The notes: a model not told the origin generated them from the sequence alone. Counted from the first letter of the stretch, positions 41,995-51,898 are shown. The stretch: DNA of 64,000 bases from Acidobacteriota bacterium (GCA_018268835.1 JAFDVU010000004.1:23859-87858), one strand, 5' to 3'. Numbers and translations: made by a program.

Positions 41995-42882
41995 GTGCGA
42001 CTCGGCACCCCCAGGTATTCGTTTGCTCTCTGGGCGGTCACTGGCGCCTACCTGGTTCTCGGGTTAGGCACTTTTGCCGCTTGGGTTATCACTGCGGACG
42101 ACTCCTGGATTCTCGATTATTTTCAAGGGCCCGGTGCGCTGGTGGCCGTGTGGCTCTCCGCTACCAGTTTGGTGCTGGGCTGGCGCGCGGCGGGTCATTT
42201 TGATCCGGGGCAACCCATGCACCAGGCCTGGACCCTGTTCCGTATGTCGGCGGCCTGCGACCTTGCGGGCGCCGTCACCAGTCAGGTTCTGGCTTCCGAC
42301 GGACGCATGAACCCCCTGCGCTGGACCTCCCTTTGGTCGGAAGATACCGCCGCATGCCTCCACAAAACCGGCCTGATCCTGGGAGGTACGCTCCGCTACG
42401 CCCTGCTGGCCTGGGCGCTGTGGTACGCCCTGAAGGCCTACCGTCGATCTGGTTTGCTGGCGCGGTTTCGCATCGCCGACCGGATTGCCCTCGCGGTGAT
42501 GGGCGGGTACATCATCTGGGAGGCGTTTGCCACCATCACGGCACTGCGTGTGCGCAGCACAAGCTTTTTCGAAGTCGCCGGTTGGCCGGTGGATCCGTTG
42601 CTCTGGTTTCTGCTGGCCGAAGCCCTGCTCTTGCGGCGTTCGGCCAGTGAGATGGGCGGCGGATCGATCGCCCGCTGCTGGAAGGCGCTCAGCACCGGCG
42701 TGATACTCGTGGCGCTGGGCGACATCCTGCTCCTGGCGTGGAACATGGGATACCTGCCGTGGCCCTATTCGGCTATCGAATGGTATGTCTGGCTGCCCGC
42801 CGGCGCGGCGTTCGCATTAGCGCCGGCCTACCAACTCGAATCCATCGCGCACGCCGCCGAGTCCGCCGCGGTGCCCGATTAG
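41995..42882 (+). CDS. Seven-to-eight-helix membrane protein of unknown function
   Basis: 295-residue protein with about eight hydrophobic stretches (SFALWAVTGAYLVLGLGTFA, ALVAVWLSATSLVLGW, LRYALLAWALWYALKAY, IALAVMGGYIIWEAFATI, LLWFLLAEALLL and others). GAGAGG precedes GTG 41995, which comes 4 bp after the stop of the small gene, so it is likely the third gene of the sigma operon and could be a membrane anti-sigma or a sensor. No family recognised. Confidence 0.6.
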   Translation: MRLGTPRYSFALWAVTGAYLVLGLGTFAAWVITADDSWILDYFQGPGALVAVWLSATSLVLGWRAAGHFDPGQPMHQAWTLFRMSAACDLAGAVTSQVLASDGRMNPLRWTSLWSEDTAACLHKTGLILGGTLRYALLAWALWYALKAYRRSGLLARFRIADRIALAVMGGYIIWEAFATITALRVRSTSFFEVAGWPVDPLLWFLLAEALLLRRSASEMGGGSIARCWKALSTGVILVALGDILLLAWNMGYLPWPYSAIEWYVWLPAGAAFALAPAYQLESIAHAAESAAVPD

Positions 42883-42917
42883 AACCACTTCCCGTCACGT
42901 CGAGCGCCCGGCATCGC

Positions 42918-42923
42918 TATAAT
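42918..42923 (+). promoter_or_regulatory. Perfect -10 box, leaderless start predicted
   Basis: TATAAT at 42918-42923 lies 6 nt before ATG 42930, so transcription should start at the start codon. No good -35 is seen at the usual distance. Confidence 0.5.
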
Positions 42924-42929
42924 CCGCTC

Positions 42930-44900
42930 ATGCGGAGCACTATCGCGTTGTTCCTGGCCGCCGCGCTGCATGCGGCCGGCGTCCCCACCATCGACGAGTC
43001 GCTGAGCATGAAGTCGGTCGCTTCGCCGCAGATCTCCCCCGACGGCCGCTACGTGGCCTACCATGTGACTTCCGCCAACTGGGAGGAGAACGAGTTCGTC
43101 ACCCAGATCTGGCTCGCCTCCATGGTCACGGGCGAACGCTACCAGTTGACCAGCGGCAAGAAGTCGTCCACCGGACCGCAATGGTCGCCGGATTCCCGGC
43201 ACATCGCTTTCGTCAGCGACCGCGACGGCAAGCGCCAGATCTACCTGATCTCGCCCGCCGGCGGCGAAGCCGCGCAGTTGACAGCCGAAGAGAACGGCGT
43301 GAGTTCGATCGCGTGGGCGCCCGACGGCAGCGCCATCGCGTTCACTTCGACCGGACCAGACTCCAAGGCGATGAAGGATCGCAAGGAGAAGTACGGCGAG
43401 TACGAAGTCGTCGGCGGCGATTACGCCATGACGCATCTCTGGCTGGTGCAGGTGCCGGCCGAGATTCCGAGCGATCCCAAGAAACTGCCCAAGGCCGAGC
43501 AGTTGACCAGCGGTACGCAGTTCACTGTGAACGGCTTCGCCTGGTCGCCGGATTCCCGGCACATCGCCTTCTCCGCGCAGCGCGATCCCGACCTGGGCTC
43601 CTCCGACACGGAACAACTCTACGTGCTCGATCTGGCCGACCGCCACGTGCGCAAACTGACTACCGGCAGCGGCCCCAACGGCGGTCCGAAGTGGTCGCCC
43701 GACGGACGCGAGATCGCCTACACCACGTCCAACGGTTCGCCGTCATACTACTACACCAATCGCTACATCGCGACCATCCCGGCCGAAGGCGGCGCCCACA
43801 CGATCCTCACCGCGGACTTCGACGAAGATGCCAACCTCTCCGCCTGGGGACCCGATGGCATCTACTTCACCGCGCTTCAGAAGACCGCGTCGCAGATCTT
43901 CCGCCTCGATCCGGCGACCAAGAAGGTGCGCCGCGTCAGCGCGCCCGCCGATTTCTCCGCCGCGGGACCGTCCTTCACCAGGGATTTCCGCACGTTCGCC
44001 GCCACCGGAGCGGCGCCCAACCACTTCACCGAGATCTTCACCAGTCCCACCGGTGAGTTCTCTCCGCGCGTCCTCACCGATGTTTCGGCGCAGTACAAGG
44101 ACTACCATCTGGCGGCGCGCGAGGTCATCCAGTGGAAGTCCGGGGACGGCGCCACCATCGAGGGCATCCTGATCAAGCCCGCCGGCTACGATCCCGCGCG
44201 CAAGTATCCGCTCCTGGTGGTGATCCACGGCGGTCCCACGGGCGTCGATACGCAGGTGCTCTCGCCGGATCGCACGTACCCCGTCGAGCGGTTCGCCGCC
44301 AAGGGGGCGCTGATCCTCAAGCCGAACTATCGCGGCAGCGCGGGGTACGGGGCGAAGTTCCGCGCGCTGAATGTGCGCGATCTCGGGGTGGGCGACTACG
44401 CCGACGTCATCAGCGGAGTGGACTACCTGATCGGCAAGGGGCTGGTGGATAAGGAGCGCGTCGGAAGCATGGGCTGGAGCGAGGGCGGCTACATCTCCGC
44501 GTTCATCACCTGCTACAGCGACCGCTTCAAAGCGGTGAGCGTGGGCGCCGGCATCAGCGACTGGATGACGTATTACGTGAACACCGACATCCACCCCTTC
44601 ACCCGCCAGTATTTGAAGGGCACGCCGTGGGACGATCCCGAAATCTACCGCAAGACCAGTCCCATCACTTACGTGAACCGCGCCCGGACTCCCACCCTGA
44701 TCCAGCACGGCGACCAGGACAAGCGCGTGCCACCGCCCAATTCCTTCGAACTCTACCAGGCGCTGCGCGACCGCCACGTGCCGGTGAAGTTCGTGCTTTA
44801 CAGGGGCTTCGGCCACGGCATCAACAAGCCCAAGCAGCAGCGCTCGCTCATGGAACAGAACTACGAGTGGTTCAGCAAGTACATCTGGGGCGAAGAATAG
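42930..44900 (+). CDS. S9-family prolyl-oligopeptidase-like peptidase
   Basis: 656-residue exported serine peptidase (signal peptide ends near LHAAGV). An N-terminal seven-bladed propeller has WSPDSRHIAFVSDRDG-type WD/PD40 repeats at residues ~40-370. The C-terminal alpha/beta hydrolase has the nucleophile elbow GWSEGG, D in HGDQDKRVPP, and H in FGHGI. The likely role is cleavage of short peptides (dipeptidyl/acylaminoacyl type). The frame is open 64 codons further upstream but the preceding gene occupies it; a perfect TATAAT 6 nt before ATG 42930 fixes the start. Confidence 0.9.
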   Translation: MRSTIALFLAAALHAAGVPTIDESLSMKSVASPQISPDGRYVAYHVTSANWEENEFVTQIWLASMVTGERYQLTSGKKSSTGPQWSPDSRHIAFVSDRDGKRQIYLISPAGGEAAQLTAEENGVSSIAWAPDGSAIAFTSTGPDSKAMKDRKEKYGEYEVVGGDYAMTHLWLVQVPAEIPSDPKKLPKAEQLTSGTQFTVNGFAWSPDSRHIAFSAQRDPDLGSSDTEQLYVLDLADRHVRKLTTGSGPNGGPKWSPDGREIAYTTSNGSPSYYYTNRYIATIPAEGGAHTILTADFDEDANLSAWGPDGIYFTALQKTASQIFRLDPATKKVRRVSAPADFSAAGPSFTRDFRTFAATGAAPNHFTEIFTSPTGEFSPRVLTDVSAQYKDYHLAAREVIQWKSGDGATIEGILIKPAGYDPARKYPLLVVIHGGPTGVDTQVLSPDRTYPVERFAAKGALILKPNYRGSAGYGAKFRALNVRDLGVGDYADVISGVDYLIGKGLVDKERVGSMGWSEGGYISAFITCYSDRFKAVSVGAGISDWMTYYVNTDIHPFTRQYLKGTPWDDPEIYRKTSPITYVNRARTPTLIQHGDQDKRVPPPNSFELYQALRDRHVPVKFVLYRGFGHGINKPKQQRSLMEQNYEWFSKYIWGEE

Positions 44901-44951
44901 GGAGTTGACGTTCCCGCAACCCCCGGCATATACTACGGGCTTCGTAATCGA

Positions 44952-45278
44952 ATGTCGAAAACGAAATCCGATAATACTGACCGGGATCTCTACTCCGGTC
45001 TGATCCGGCTGCACGTGCTGCACCACGCCGCGGAAGAGCCCATCTTCGGCCTGGGCATGATCGAAGAGCTCGCCCGCCACGGGTACCGCATCAGCCCGGG
45101 CAGCCTCTACCCGATCCTGCACGGCCTGGAAAAGAAGGGCTATCTCCGCTCGCGCGCGGAGCGCAACGGCCGCTCGCAGCGCAAGGTCTACCGCGCGACG
45201 CCGCGCGGACTCAAGGCGCTGGAGGCCGCGAAATCCAAGGTGCGGGAACTGTTCCGCGAACTCATCGAGGGAAAATGA
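44952..45278 (+). CDS. PadR-family transcriptional regulator
   Basis: 108-residue winged-helix repressor. SGLIRLHVLHHAAEEPIFG, GYRISPGSLYPILHGLEKKGYL and the basic C-terminal wing NGRSQRKVYRATPRGLKAL are PadR hallmarks. TATACT lies about 20 bp upstream. It overlaps the next gene by 4 bp (ATGA), so it probably represses its own efflux operon (TolC, RND pump, adaptor). Confidence 0.92.
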   Translation: MSKTKSDNTDRDLYSGLIRLHVLHHAAEEPIFGLGMIEELARHGYRISPGSLYPILHGLEKKGYLRSRAERNGRSQRKVYRATPRGLKALEAAKSKVRELFRELIEGK

Positions 45279-46633
45279 ACACGCGCGCCGTCACCCTGTT
45301 GCTGACCGCTTCCGCCGCTGCGGCACAGCCGCTGACGCTCGAGCGGGCTGTGCATGGCGCGATCTCGCGCTACCCTTCGATTCGCGTCTCCGAAGAGCAG
45401 ATGCAAGCCGCGGCGGCGGGGATCACGCTGGCGCGCACCGCCTACCTGCCCAGGGTCGACGCGCTTGGCCATGTCAACCGCGCTACGCGCAACAACGTTT
45501 TCGGCCTGATGTTTCCGCAGTCGGTGATCCCCTCCATGTCCGGCCCGGTGATCGGCACCAACAACACGGGCACGGTGTTCGGCAGCGCGCTGGGCGCTCT
45601 GGTCAGTTGGGAGCCCTTCGATTTCGGACAGCGCCGCGCCGGCGTGGATCTGGCGAGCGCTACGCGCGCGCAATCCCAGGCGGCGCTCCAGCGCACGCGC
45701 TTCGAGGTGGCAGCGGCCGCCGCCGACGCATATCTCACGCTCGCCGCGGCGCTGGAAACCGTTCGCGCCGCGCAAGCCGGGGTCGAGCGTGCGTCCACCG
45801 TGGCCCGCACGATTACCGCGCAGGTGGACGCGCAACTGCGCCCGGGCGCCGATCAATCGCGCGCCGAAGCCGAACTTGCCGCGGCGCGCACGCAACTGAT
45901 CCAGGCGGAGCAGGCGGTCGCGGTGGCGCGCGCGAACCTCGCGCAGTTCACCGGCGACGAGCCGGCGCAACTCGCCATCTCCACCGACCCCTTCCGGCGG
46001 CCCGCGCCGGAGAGTCCGCACGCGCCGCCGGATCCCGCGCGCAACCCGTTCCTGGTGGAGCAGAACGCGGCGGTCGAACAGGCACGCGCGCAACTGCATG
46101 TGCTGGAGCGCTCCTACTTCCCGCGCTTCTACCTGCAGGGATCGGCTTATGCGCGCGGCAGCGGCGCCGATGTAAGCGGCGCGCGTCTCGGCGGCGCCAA
46201 CGGTCTCGCTCCCACCGTGCAAGACTTCGCACTCGGCCTGACCGTAACTTTCCCCGTCTCCGATAAGCCCGCGCTGCGGGCGAAGGAGACCGCGCAGGCC
46301 GCCACCATCCGCGCCGAGAACGCGCGCGCCGAGCAGATCGCGCTCGAACTGCGTACCCAGTGGAACCGGGCAGTGGCTAATCTGGACGGTGCTCGCCGCG
46401 TGGCCGGCAACACGCCGGTTCAGGTCTCCGCCGCGCGCGCCGCGGCGCAGCAGGCGGCCGCGCGTTACCAGAGCGGCCTCGGCAACATCGATGAAGTCGC
46501 CGAAGCGCAGCGCCTGCTCACCCAGGCGGAGATCGACGACGCGCTGGCGCGGCTCGCGGTATGGCGCGGATTGCTCGGCATTGCGGTCGCGGGCGGCGAT
46601 GTCGAGCCGTTCCTCGCGGAGGTGGCGCGGTGA
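45275..46633 (+). CDS. TolC-family outer-membrane efflux channel
   Basis: 452-residue protein with a signal peptide (VTLLLTASAAAAQ) and two OEP repeats of long helices; LTLERAVHGAISRYPSIRVSEEQMQAA and RYQSGLGNIDEVAEAQRLLTQAE are typical. It starts at ATG 45275 and overlaps the RND pump gene by 4 bp. It is the exit duct of the tripartite pump encoded here. Substrates unknown. Confidence 0.9.
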   Translation: MNTRAVTLLLTASAAAAQPLTLERAVHGAISRYPSIRVSEEQMQAAAAGITLARTAYLPRVDALGHVNRATRNNVFGLMFPQSVIPSMSGPVIGTNNTGTVFGSALGALVSWEPFDFGQRRAGVDLASATRAQSQAALQRTRFEVAAAAADAYLTLAAALETVRAAQAGVERASTVARTITAQVDAQLRPGADQSRAEAELAAARTQLIQAEQAVAVARANLAQFTGDEPAQLAISTDPFRRPAPESPHAPPDPARNPFLVEQNAAVEQARAQLHVLERSYFPRFYLQGSAYARGSGADVSGARLGGANGLAPTVQDFALGLTVTFPVSDKPALRAKETAQAATIRAENARAEQIALELRTQWNRAVANLDGARRVAGNTPVQVSAARAAAQQAAARYQSGLGNIDEVAEAQRLLTQAEIDDALARLAVWRGLLGIAVAGGDVEPFLAEVAR

Positions 46634-49600
46634 AACTCGTACTTGCGGCCCTCTCGCGGCCGGTAACCATCCTGGTCGCGCTGCTGGCCATCGCGCTCAG
46701 CGCCGTGCTCGCGCTGAAGCGCATGCCGGTGGACATCTTCCCGCAGGTCGGCGATCCCGCGATCTACGTCGCACAGCCCTACGGCGGCATGGACCCGGCG
46801 CAGATGGAAGGCTACTGCACGTATTACTACGAGTATCACTTCCTCTACATCACGGGCATCGATCACGTGGAGAGCAAGAGCATACAGGGCGCCGCGCTCA
46901 TGAAGCTCGTCTTCCACGAAGGCACCAACATGAGCCAGGCCATGTCGGAAACGGTGGGCTACGTCAACCGCGCGCGATCCTTCATGCCGCCCGGGACGGT
47001 GCCGCCCTTCATCACCCGCTTCGACGCCGGTAGCGTGGCGGTGGGAGAGCTCATTTTCAGCAGCACCAGCCACACGCAGGGCGAATTGCAGGACTACGCG
47101 CTCAATCGCATCCGCCCGATGTTCGCGACCCTGCCGGGCGTCTCCGCGCCTCCCCCCTTCGGCGGCAACCAGCGCACCATCGTGATTACGCTCAATCCGG
47201 CGAAACTGGAGCAGTACCGCATCTCGCCCGACGAAGCCATAGCGGCGGTCAGCAAATCCAGCCTCGTGATGCCCTCCGGCAACATGTGGACCGGTTCCGT
47301 GGAGCGCATCGCGCGTACGAACGCAGCGCTCGGCGGCGACCTTTCGGAGTTGCTCTCCACGCCGATCCGCCCCGTCTCCGGCACCACGGTGTACCTGCGC
47401 GACATCGGCGCCATCGAAAACGGCACCGACATCATCACCGCGTACGCGCACGTCAACGGCAAGCGCACAGTCTACATCCCGGTCACCAAGCGCGCCGACG
47501 CTTCCACGCTCGCGGTGATTCAGGCGGTAAAGGCCGCGATTCCCGAATTTCGCAAGGCGGTTCCCGAAGACGTGGACGTGCGGCTGGAGTTCGATCAATC
47601 TCCTTTCGTCACGAACTCCATCCGCGGACTCATCACCGAAGGACTGCTCGGCGCCGTCCTGACAGGCCTCATGGTGCTCATCTTCCTGCGCGACTGGCGC
47701 AGCGCGCTGATCGTCGTCCTCAACATTCCGTTCGCGCTGCTTGCCGCCGTAGTGATGCTCTGGATCACGGGGCAGACCATCAACATCATGACGCTCGGCG
47801 GCCTCGCGCTGGCGGTCGGTGTGCTGGTGGACGAAGCCACGGTCGAAATCGAGAACATCCACACGCAGCTCGTCTCGTCGCACGTTTCCAGGGCGCGCGC
47901 CGTGGTGGAGGCGTGCAGCCGCACCGCCATGGCGCGCCTGCTTTCGATGTTCTGCATCCTGGCGGTCTTTGTGCCCTCGTTCTTCATGGCGGGCGTCGCG
48001 CGGCAGCTCTTCGTCCCGCTCTCGCTGGCGGTGGCGTTCGCCATGATCGCGTCCTACCTGCTCTCCAGCACGCTGGTTCCGGTCTTCTCCACGTGGCTGA
48101 TGCGCGAGAACCCGCGGGGTGAACATCGCGCTTCGCTATACTCCCGCTACCTCGCACTGGTGCTGCGCTTCCGCCTGCCGATCTCGCTCGTCTACGTGGT
48201 GACCGCCTGCGGACTGGTCTACCTGCTGCTGCCCGGCGCGCCCACCGAGCTGTTCCCCGACGCCAACGCGCCCATGATGAGGATCCGCCTGCGTGCGCCC
48301 GAGGGCACCCGGATCGAAGAGACCGAGCGCATCGTGCTGCGCGCTCTGGACGCCATCCGCCGCACGGCGGGTCCAGCCAACATTGCGATCACCAGCGACT
48401 TCGTGGGTGTGGTGCCCTCGAGCTATCCGGTGAACCTGATCCATCTGTTCACCAGCGGTCCGCAGGAGGCGGTGATTCAGGTTGCTTTCAAGCCCGACGC
48501 GCCGCGCGGCGAAGCACTCCGCGAAAGGCTGCGCGAAACCCTGCGCCGCGATCTGCCGGAAGCAAGCCTCTCCTTCGAAGCCGGCGACATCGTCACCCAG
48601 GTGATGAGCTTCGGCGCACCCACTCCCGTGGAAGTGGCGGTGCAGGGCGCGAGCCTCGCTGCCGATTACACATTCGCGCGTTCGCTGTCCGCGCAACTCG
48701 CCAAACTCCCCTTTCTGCGCGATCTCCAGTTCGCGCAGGATCCCGCCTTTCCCACACTCGATATCGCGATCGACCGGGACCGCGCCGGGCAGTTCGGCCT
48801 CACCATGGCGGACGTCGTCCGTTCCGTGGTGCCCGCCACCTCGTCCTCGCGCTTCACGCAGCCCAACTACTGGCGTGACCCCACCTCCGGAAACGCCTTC
48901 CAGATTCAGGTGCAATTGCCGCAGAACCAGGTGCAGAGCGTCGAGGCAGTGGCCAACCTTCCCGTGATGCAGGACGGGCGGGCCGAACCGCGGCTGCGGA
49001 GCATCGCCACGCTCAAGCCCGGCACCATGCCGGGGATGATCGAGCGCCTCAACGGCCAGCACATCGTCAGCCTGACGGCCAACATCCACGGGCTCACGCT
49101 GGGCGAAGCGGCGCCGCGGTTGCAGCGCGCCATCGCCGCCGCCGGGACGCCGCCGCGCGGACTCTCCGTGCGGATGCGCGGTGAAATCCCGCCCCTGGAA
49201 CAGACCATCGATGGTTTGCGTACCGGGCTCATGCTCGCGGTGCTGGCGATCTTCCTGCTGCTCGCGGCAAACTTCCAGTCGCTGCGCCTTTCGCTCGCCA
49301 TCGTGCTCAACGTCCCGGCGGTGTTGTGCGGCGTGTTGCTCATGCTGCGAGTCACCGGGACGACGCTGAACATCCAATCCTTCATGGGCGCGATCATGGC
49401 GATCGGCATCGCGGTCGCCAACTCGATCCTGCTGGTCACCTTCGCTGAGCACGCGCGGCGCGAAGGACGCACGACGCTCGAAGCCGCTCGCGAAGGCGCC
49501 GCCGGCCGGCTGCGCGCCGTGCTCATGACCGCCGCCGCGATGATCGCCGGCATGGTGCCGATGGCCATCGGCTTCGGCGAAGGCGGCGCGCAATCGGCGC

Positions 49601-49758
49601 CGCTGGCGCGGGCCGTCATCGGCGGCCTGCTCGTTTCCACCTTCGCGACCCTCACGGTGCTGCCCTCGATCTATGCGGTCCTGCAAGGGCACGCAGCCGC
49701 CACGTCTCCGTCTCTCAATCCCATGGACCCCGCGAGCCGATATTATGATGCCAACTAA
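46630..49758 (+). CDS. RND-family efflux pump inner-membrane subunit
   Basis: 1042-residue proton-driven pump. N-terminal helix (SRPVTILVALLAIALSAVLA) and the RND signature MPVDIFPQVGDPAIYVAQPY; the two repeated helix blocks contain GGLALAVGVLVDEATVEIEN (proton-relay Asp/Glu) and MGAIMAIGIAVANSILLVTF. It starts at GTG 46630 with GGAGG 7 nt upstream (46618-46622). The C-terminus (HAAATSPSLNPMDPASRYY) overlaps the adaptor start. Gene order PadR-TolC-pump-adaptor is the reverse of the usual adaptor-pump-TolC. It groups with HAE-type drug pumps rather than heavy-metal CzcA. Confidence 0.92.
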   Translation: MKLVLAALSRPVTILVALLAIALSAVLALKRMPVDIFPQVGDPAIYVAQPYGGMDPAQMEGYCTYYYEYHFLYITGIDHVESKSIQGAALMKLVFHEGTNMSQAMSETVGYVNRARSFMPPGTVPPFITRFDAGSVAVGELIFSSTSHTQGELQDYALNRIRPMFATLPGVSAPPPFGGNQRTIVITLNPAKLEQYRISPDEAIAAVSKSSLVMPSGNMWTGSVERIARTNAALGGDLSELLSTPIRPVSGTTVYLRDIGAIENGTDIITAYAHVNGKRTVYIPVTKRADASTLAVIQAVKAAIPEFRKAVPEDVDVRLEFDQSPFVTNSIRGLITEGLLGAVLTGLMVLIFLRDWRSALIVVLNIPFALLAAVVMLWITGQTINIMTLGGLALAVGVLVDEATVEIENIHTQLVSSHVSRARAVVEACSRTAMARLLSMFCILAVFVPSFFMAGVARQLFVPLSLAVAFAMIASYLLSSTLVPVFSTWLMRENPRGEHRASLYSRYLALVLRFRLPISLVYVVTACGLVYLLLPGAPTELFPDANAPMMRIRLRAPEGTRIEETERIVLRALDAIRRTAGPANIAITSDFVGVVPSSYPVNLIHLFTSGPQEAVIQVAFKPDAPRGEALRERLRETLRRDLPEASLSFEAGDIVTQVMSFGAPTPVEVAVQGASLAADYTFARSLSAQLAKLPFLRDLQFAQDPAFPTLDIAIDRDRAGQFGLTMADVVRSVVPATSSSRFTQPNYWRDPTSGNAFQIQVQLPQNQVQSVEAVANLPVMQDGRAEPRLRSIATLKPGTMPGMIERLNGQHIVSLTANIHGLTLGEAAPRLQRAIAAAGTPPRGLSVRMRGEIPPLEQTIDGLRTGLMLAVLAIFLLLAANFQSLRLSLAIVLNVPAVLCGVLLMLRVTGTTLNIQSFMGAIMAIGIAVANSILLVTFAEHARREGRTTLEAAREGAAGRLRAVLMTAAAMIAGMVPMAIGFGEGGAQSAPLARAVIGGLLVSTFATLTVLPSIYAVLQGHAAATSPSLNPMDPASRYYDAN

Positions 49759-50818
49759 GCTCTCTGTGCTGGCCGCCCTGCTGGCCGCGGCCGCCTTCGC
49801 GCAATCGCCCGAACTCACCGCGGTCGTCTCGAGGCCCGTGTCGCGAATGGTCGAACTGCCGGGAGAGATCCAGCCCTTTCTCGCCGCCGGGCTGCACGCC
49901 AAAGTCAACGGATACGTGGAACGCGTGCTCGTGGATCGCGGCAGCGCGGTCAAGACCGGCGACCTGCTGATCGAACTCTCGGCGCCCGAGATGGAAGCGC
50001 AGATCGCCGAGGCCGAAGCGCGCGTGCAGGCCGCCGGATCGGACCGGGCGCAGGCCGAAGCGCAACTCGCCGCCGCCCAGGCCAACTACGACCGCCTCAG
50101 GAAGGCCGCCGAAACGCCCGGCGCCGTCGCCGGTAATGAAGTGATTCAGGCCGAAAAGCAGGTGGACGCCGCGAAGGCGCTGGTGGAGGCTCGCGCGCAG
50201 AGCGTGCGCACCGCGGAAGCCGCCGTGCGCGCGCAGCGGGATCGTGTCGCGTACCTGCGCATCACCGCTCCTTTCGACGGTGTGATCACGGAACGCCTGG
50301 TCCACCCCGGCGCGCTTGCGGGTCCCGCGGCCGACGCTGTGCTGCTGCGGTTGGAACAGGTGTCGCGCCTGCGCGTGGTGGTCGCGGTACCGGAAGAGTA
50401 CACGGGCGCGATCGCGCGCGGCGCGCGCGTCGACTTCCGCGTGCCGGCGTTTCCCGATCGCGTCTTCGCCGGAACCGTGGCCCGCACGGCGCACGCTCTC
50501 GATCCCGGGACCCGCACCATGCCGGTCGAACTCGACGCGCAGAATCCCGATGGCGCGCTCGCGCCCGGCATGTACCCCGCGGTGAAGTGGCCGGTCCGCC
50601 GCTCCCACCCGGCGCAGTTCGTGCCGCGTACCGCGGTGGTGACCACCACCGAGCGCACGTTCGTGGTCCGCGCCAAGAACGGCAGGGCCGAATGGGTGAA
50701 CGTGACCAAGGGCGCCGCCGAGGGAGATCTGATCGAGGTTTCCGGCGCACTCCAGCCAGGCGACATGGTGGTGAAGCGCGCCACCGACGAGATTCGCGAA
50801 GGCACCCCGCTCCGCTAA
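49745..50818 (+). CDS. RND efflux periplasmic adaptor (HlyD/MFP family)
   Basis: 357-residue adaptor with a signal peptide (KLSVLAALLAAAAFAQ). A biotinyl-lipoyl-like half motif (AGLHAKVNGYVERVLVDRGSAV), a coiled-coil hairpin (EAQIAEAEARVQAAGSDRAQ...), the second lipoyl half (YLRITAPFDGVITERLVHPG) and a beta-barrel/MPR domain follow. The ATG pair at 49745/49748 overlaps the pump gene by 14 bp; the weak ribosome site suggests translational coupling. It bridges the pump and TolC. Confidence 0.9.
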   Translation: MMPTKLSVLAALLAAAAFAQSPELTAVVSRPVSRMVELPGEIQPFLAAGLHAKVNGYVERVLVDRGSAVKTGDLLIELSAPEMEAQIAEAEARVQAAGSDRAQAEAQLAAAQANYDRLRKAAETPGAVAGNEVIQAEKQVDAAKALVEARAQSVRTAEAAVRAQRDRVAYLRITAPFDGVITERLVHPGALAGPAADAVLLRLEQVSRLRVVVAVPEEYTGAIARGARVDFRVPAFPDRVFAGTVARTAHALDPGTRTMPVELDAQNPDGALAPGMYPAVKWPVRRSHPAQFVPRTAVVTTTERTFVVRAKNGRAEWVNVTKGAAEGDLIEVSGALQPGDMVVKRATDEIREGTPLR

Positions 50819-50822
50819 CCCG

Positions 50823-51836
50823 TCACGAGATGCGCAGCACCACGCGGAACCTCGCCTTGCCGCTCATCATGCGCTCGTAGGCTTCCGCGACCTTCTCCAT
50901 CGGGTACTCTTCGTTCATCGAGCGCACGCCGGTGAGCGCGCTGAACGCCATCGTATCCTCGGAGTCGATCGCCGTGCCGGAATACCAGCCGCGCACCGAG
51001 AGCTGGCCGACCAGCATCGTCATCGGATTCACCTGCATCGGACCCGCCGCGCCAAGCACCAGCAGGGTGCCGTAGGGAGCCAGTCCGCCGATGGTCGCGG
51101 CCATGGCATCGCCGTTGGTCACGGTGGCCAGTACGATGCGGGCGCCCCCGAGGTTCTTGAGCTCCGCGGCGACATCCTGCGCCTGGCTGTCGATGTAATG
51201 GTGCGCGCCGAGTTGCCGTGCGAGCGCCGCTTTATCCTGGCCGCGCGCGATCCCCACGGTACAGAATCCCATCTTCGCCGCGTACTGCACGCCGAGATGT
51301 CCCAACCCGCCGAGTCCCAGCACCGCGACCAGGTCGCCGCCGCGCGCCCCGCTGTTGCGCAGCGCGTTGTACGTGGTGACCCCGGCGCACATGAGCGGCG
51401 CCGCTTCCAGCGCGGTCAGCCCATCCGGCACCGCCGCCACGCCGTCCTGCAGCGCGGTCATGTACTCCGCGTACCCGCCGTCGCGCGACCAGCCCGTCAC
51501 TACCGGACCGCGTTCGCAGGCGAAGAATTCGCCGCGCCGGCAGCGGTTGCAGTGACCGCACTGGCCTCCGTGCCAGCCCGCGCCCACACGCTGCCCCGGC
51601 GCGAGGCGGGTCACGCCTTCGCCCAGCTTATCCACGATTCCCACTACCTCGTGCCCCGGCACCCGCGGATACTCCACCGGCAGCAGCCCTTCCTTCACGA
51701 TGGAGTCGCTGTGACATACGCCGCAGGTTTCCACCTTGATGCGTACTTCCCCGGGCCCCGGCTCGGGGATTTCACGCTCCACGATTTCGAACGGCCCCTG
51801 TGCCCGGGATACCTGTACGGCTCGCATTCCGGCCAT
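50823..51836 (-). CDS. Zinc-containing alcohol dehydrogenase (AdhP-like)
   Basis: 337-residue MDR-family enzyme. Catalytic zinc ligands: C in ETCGVCHSDS, H-E in GHEVVG and a later C; structural zinc cysteines in GGQCGHCNRCRRGEFFACERG. The NAD(P) Rossmann motif is VLGLGGLGHLGVQ. GGAGGAAAAA precedes ATG 51836. It is divergent from arsR with 61 bp between start codons, so an ArsR operator could also affect it. Substrate (primary alcohol/aldehyde) is inferred from the family. Confidence 0.93.
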   Translation of the reverse strand: MAGMRAVQVSRAQGPFEIVEREIPEPGPGEVRIKVETCGVCHSDSIVKEGLLPVEYPRVPGHEVVGIVDKLGEGVTRLAPGQRVGAGWHGGQCGHCNRCRRGEFFACERGPVVTGWSRDGGYAEYMTALQDGVAAVPDGLTALEAAPLMCAGVTTYNALRNSGARGGDLVAVLGLGGLGHLGVQYAAKMGFCTVGIARGQDKAALARQLGAHHYIDSQAQDVAAELKNLGGARIVLATVTNGDAMAATIGGLAPYGTLLVLGAAGPMQVNPMTMLVGQLSVRGWYSGTAIDSEDTMAFSALTGVRSMNEEYPMEKVAEAYERMMSGKARFRVVLRIS

Positions 51837-51863
51837 TTTTTCCTCCAGTCCTCATCTTAGCTC

Positions 51864-51898
51864 TTGACTCCTCCCGTATTTCCGGTATTATCGAAATA
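51864..51898 (+). promoter_or_regulatory. arsR promoter with overlapping operator palindrome
   Basis: TTGACT (51864-51869), 16 bp, TATTAT (51886-51891), then 6 nt to ATG 51898, so a leaderless start is predicted. An inverted repeat TATTTC-N10-GAAATA (51877-51898) covers the -10 box and the start point, the position expected for ArsR autorepression. Confidence 0.6.
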
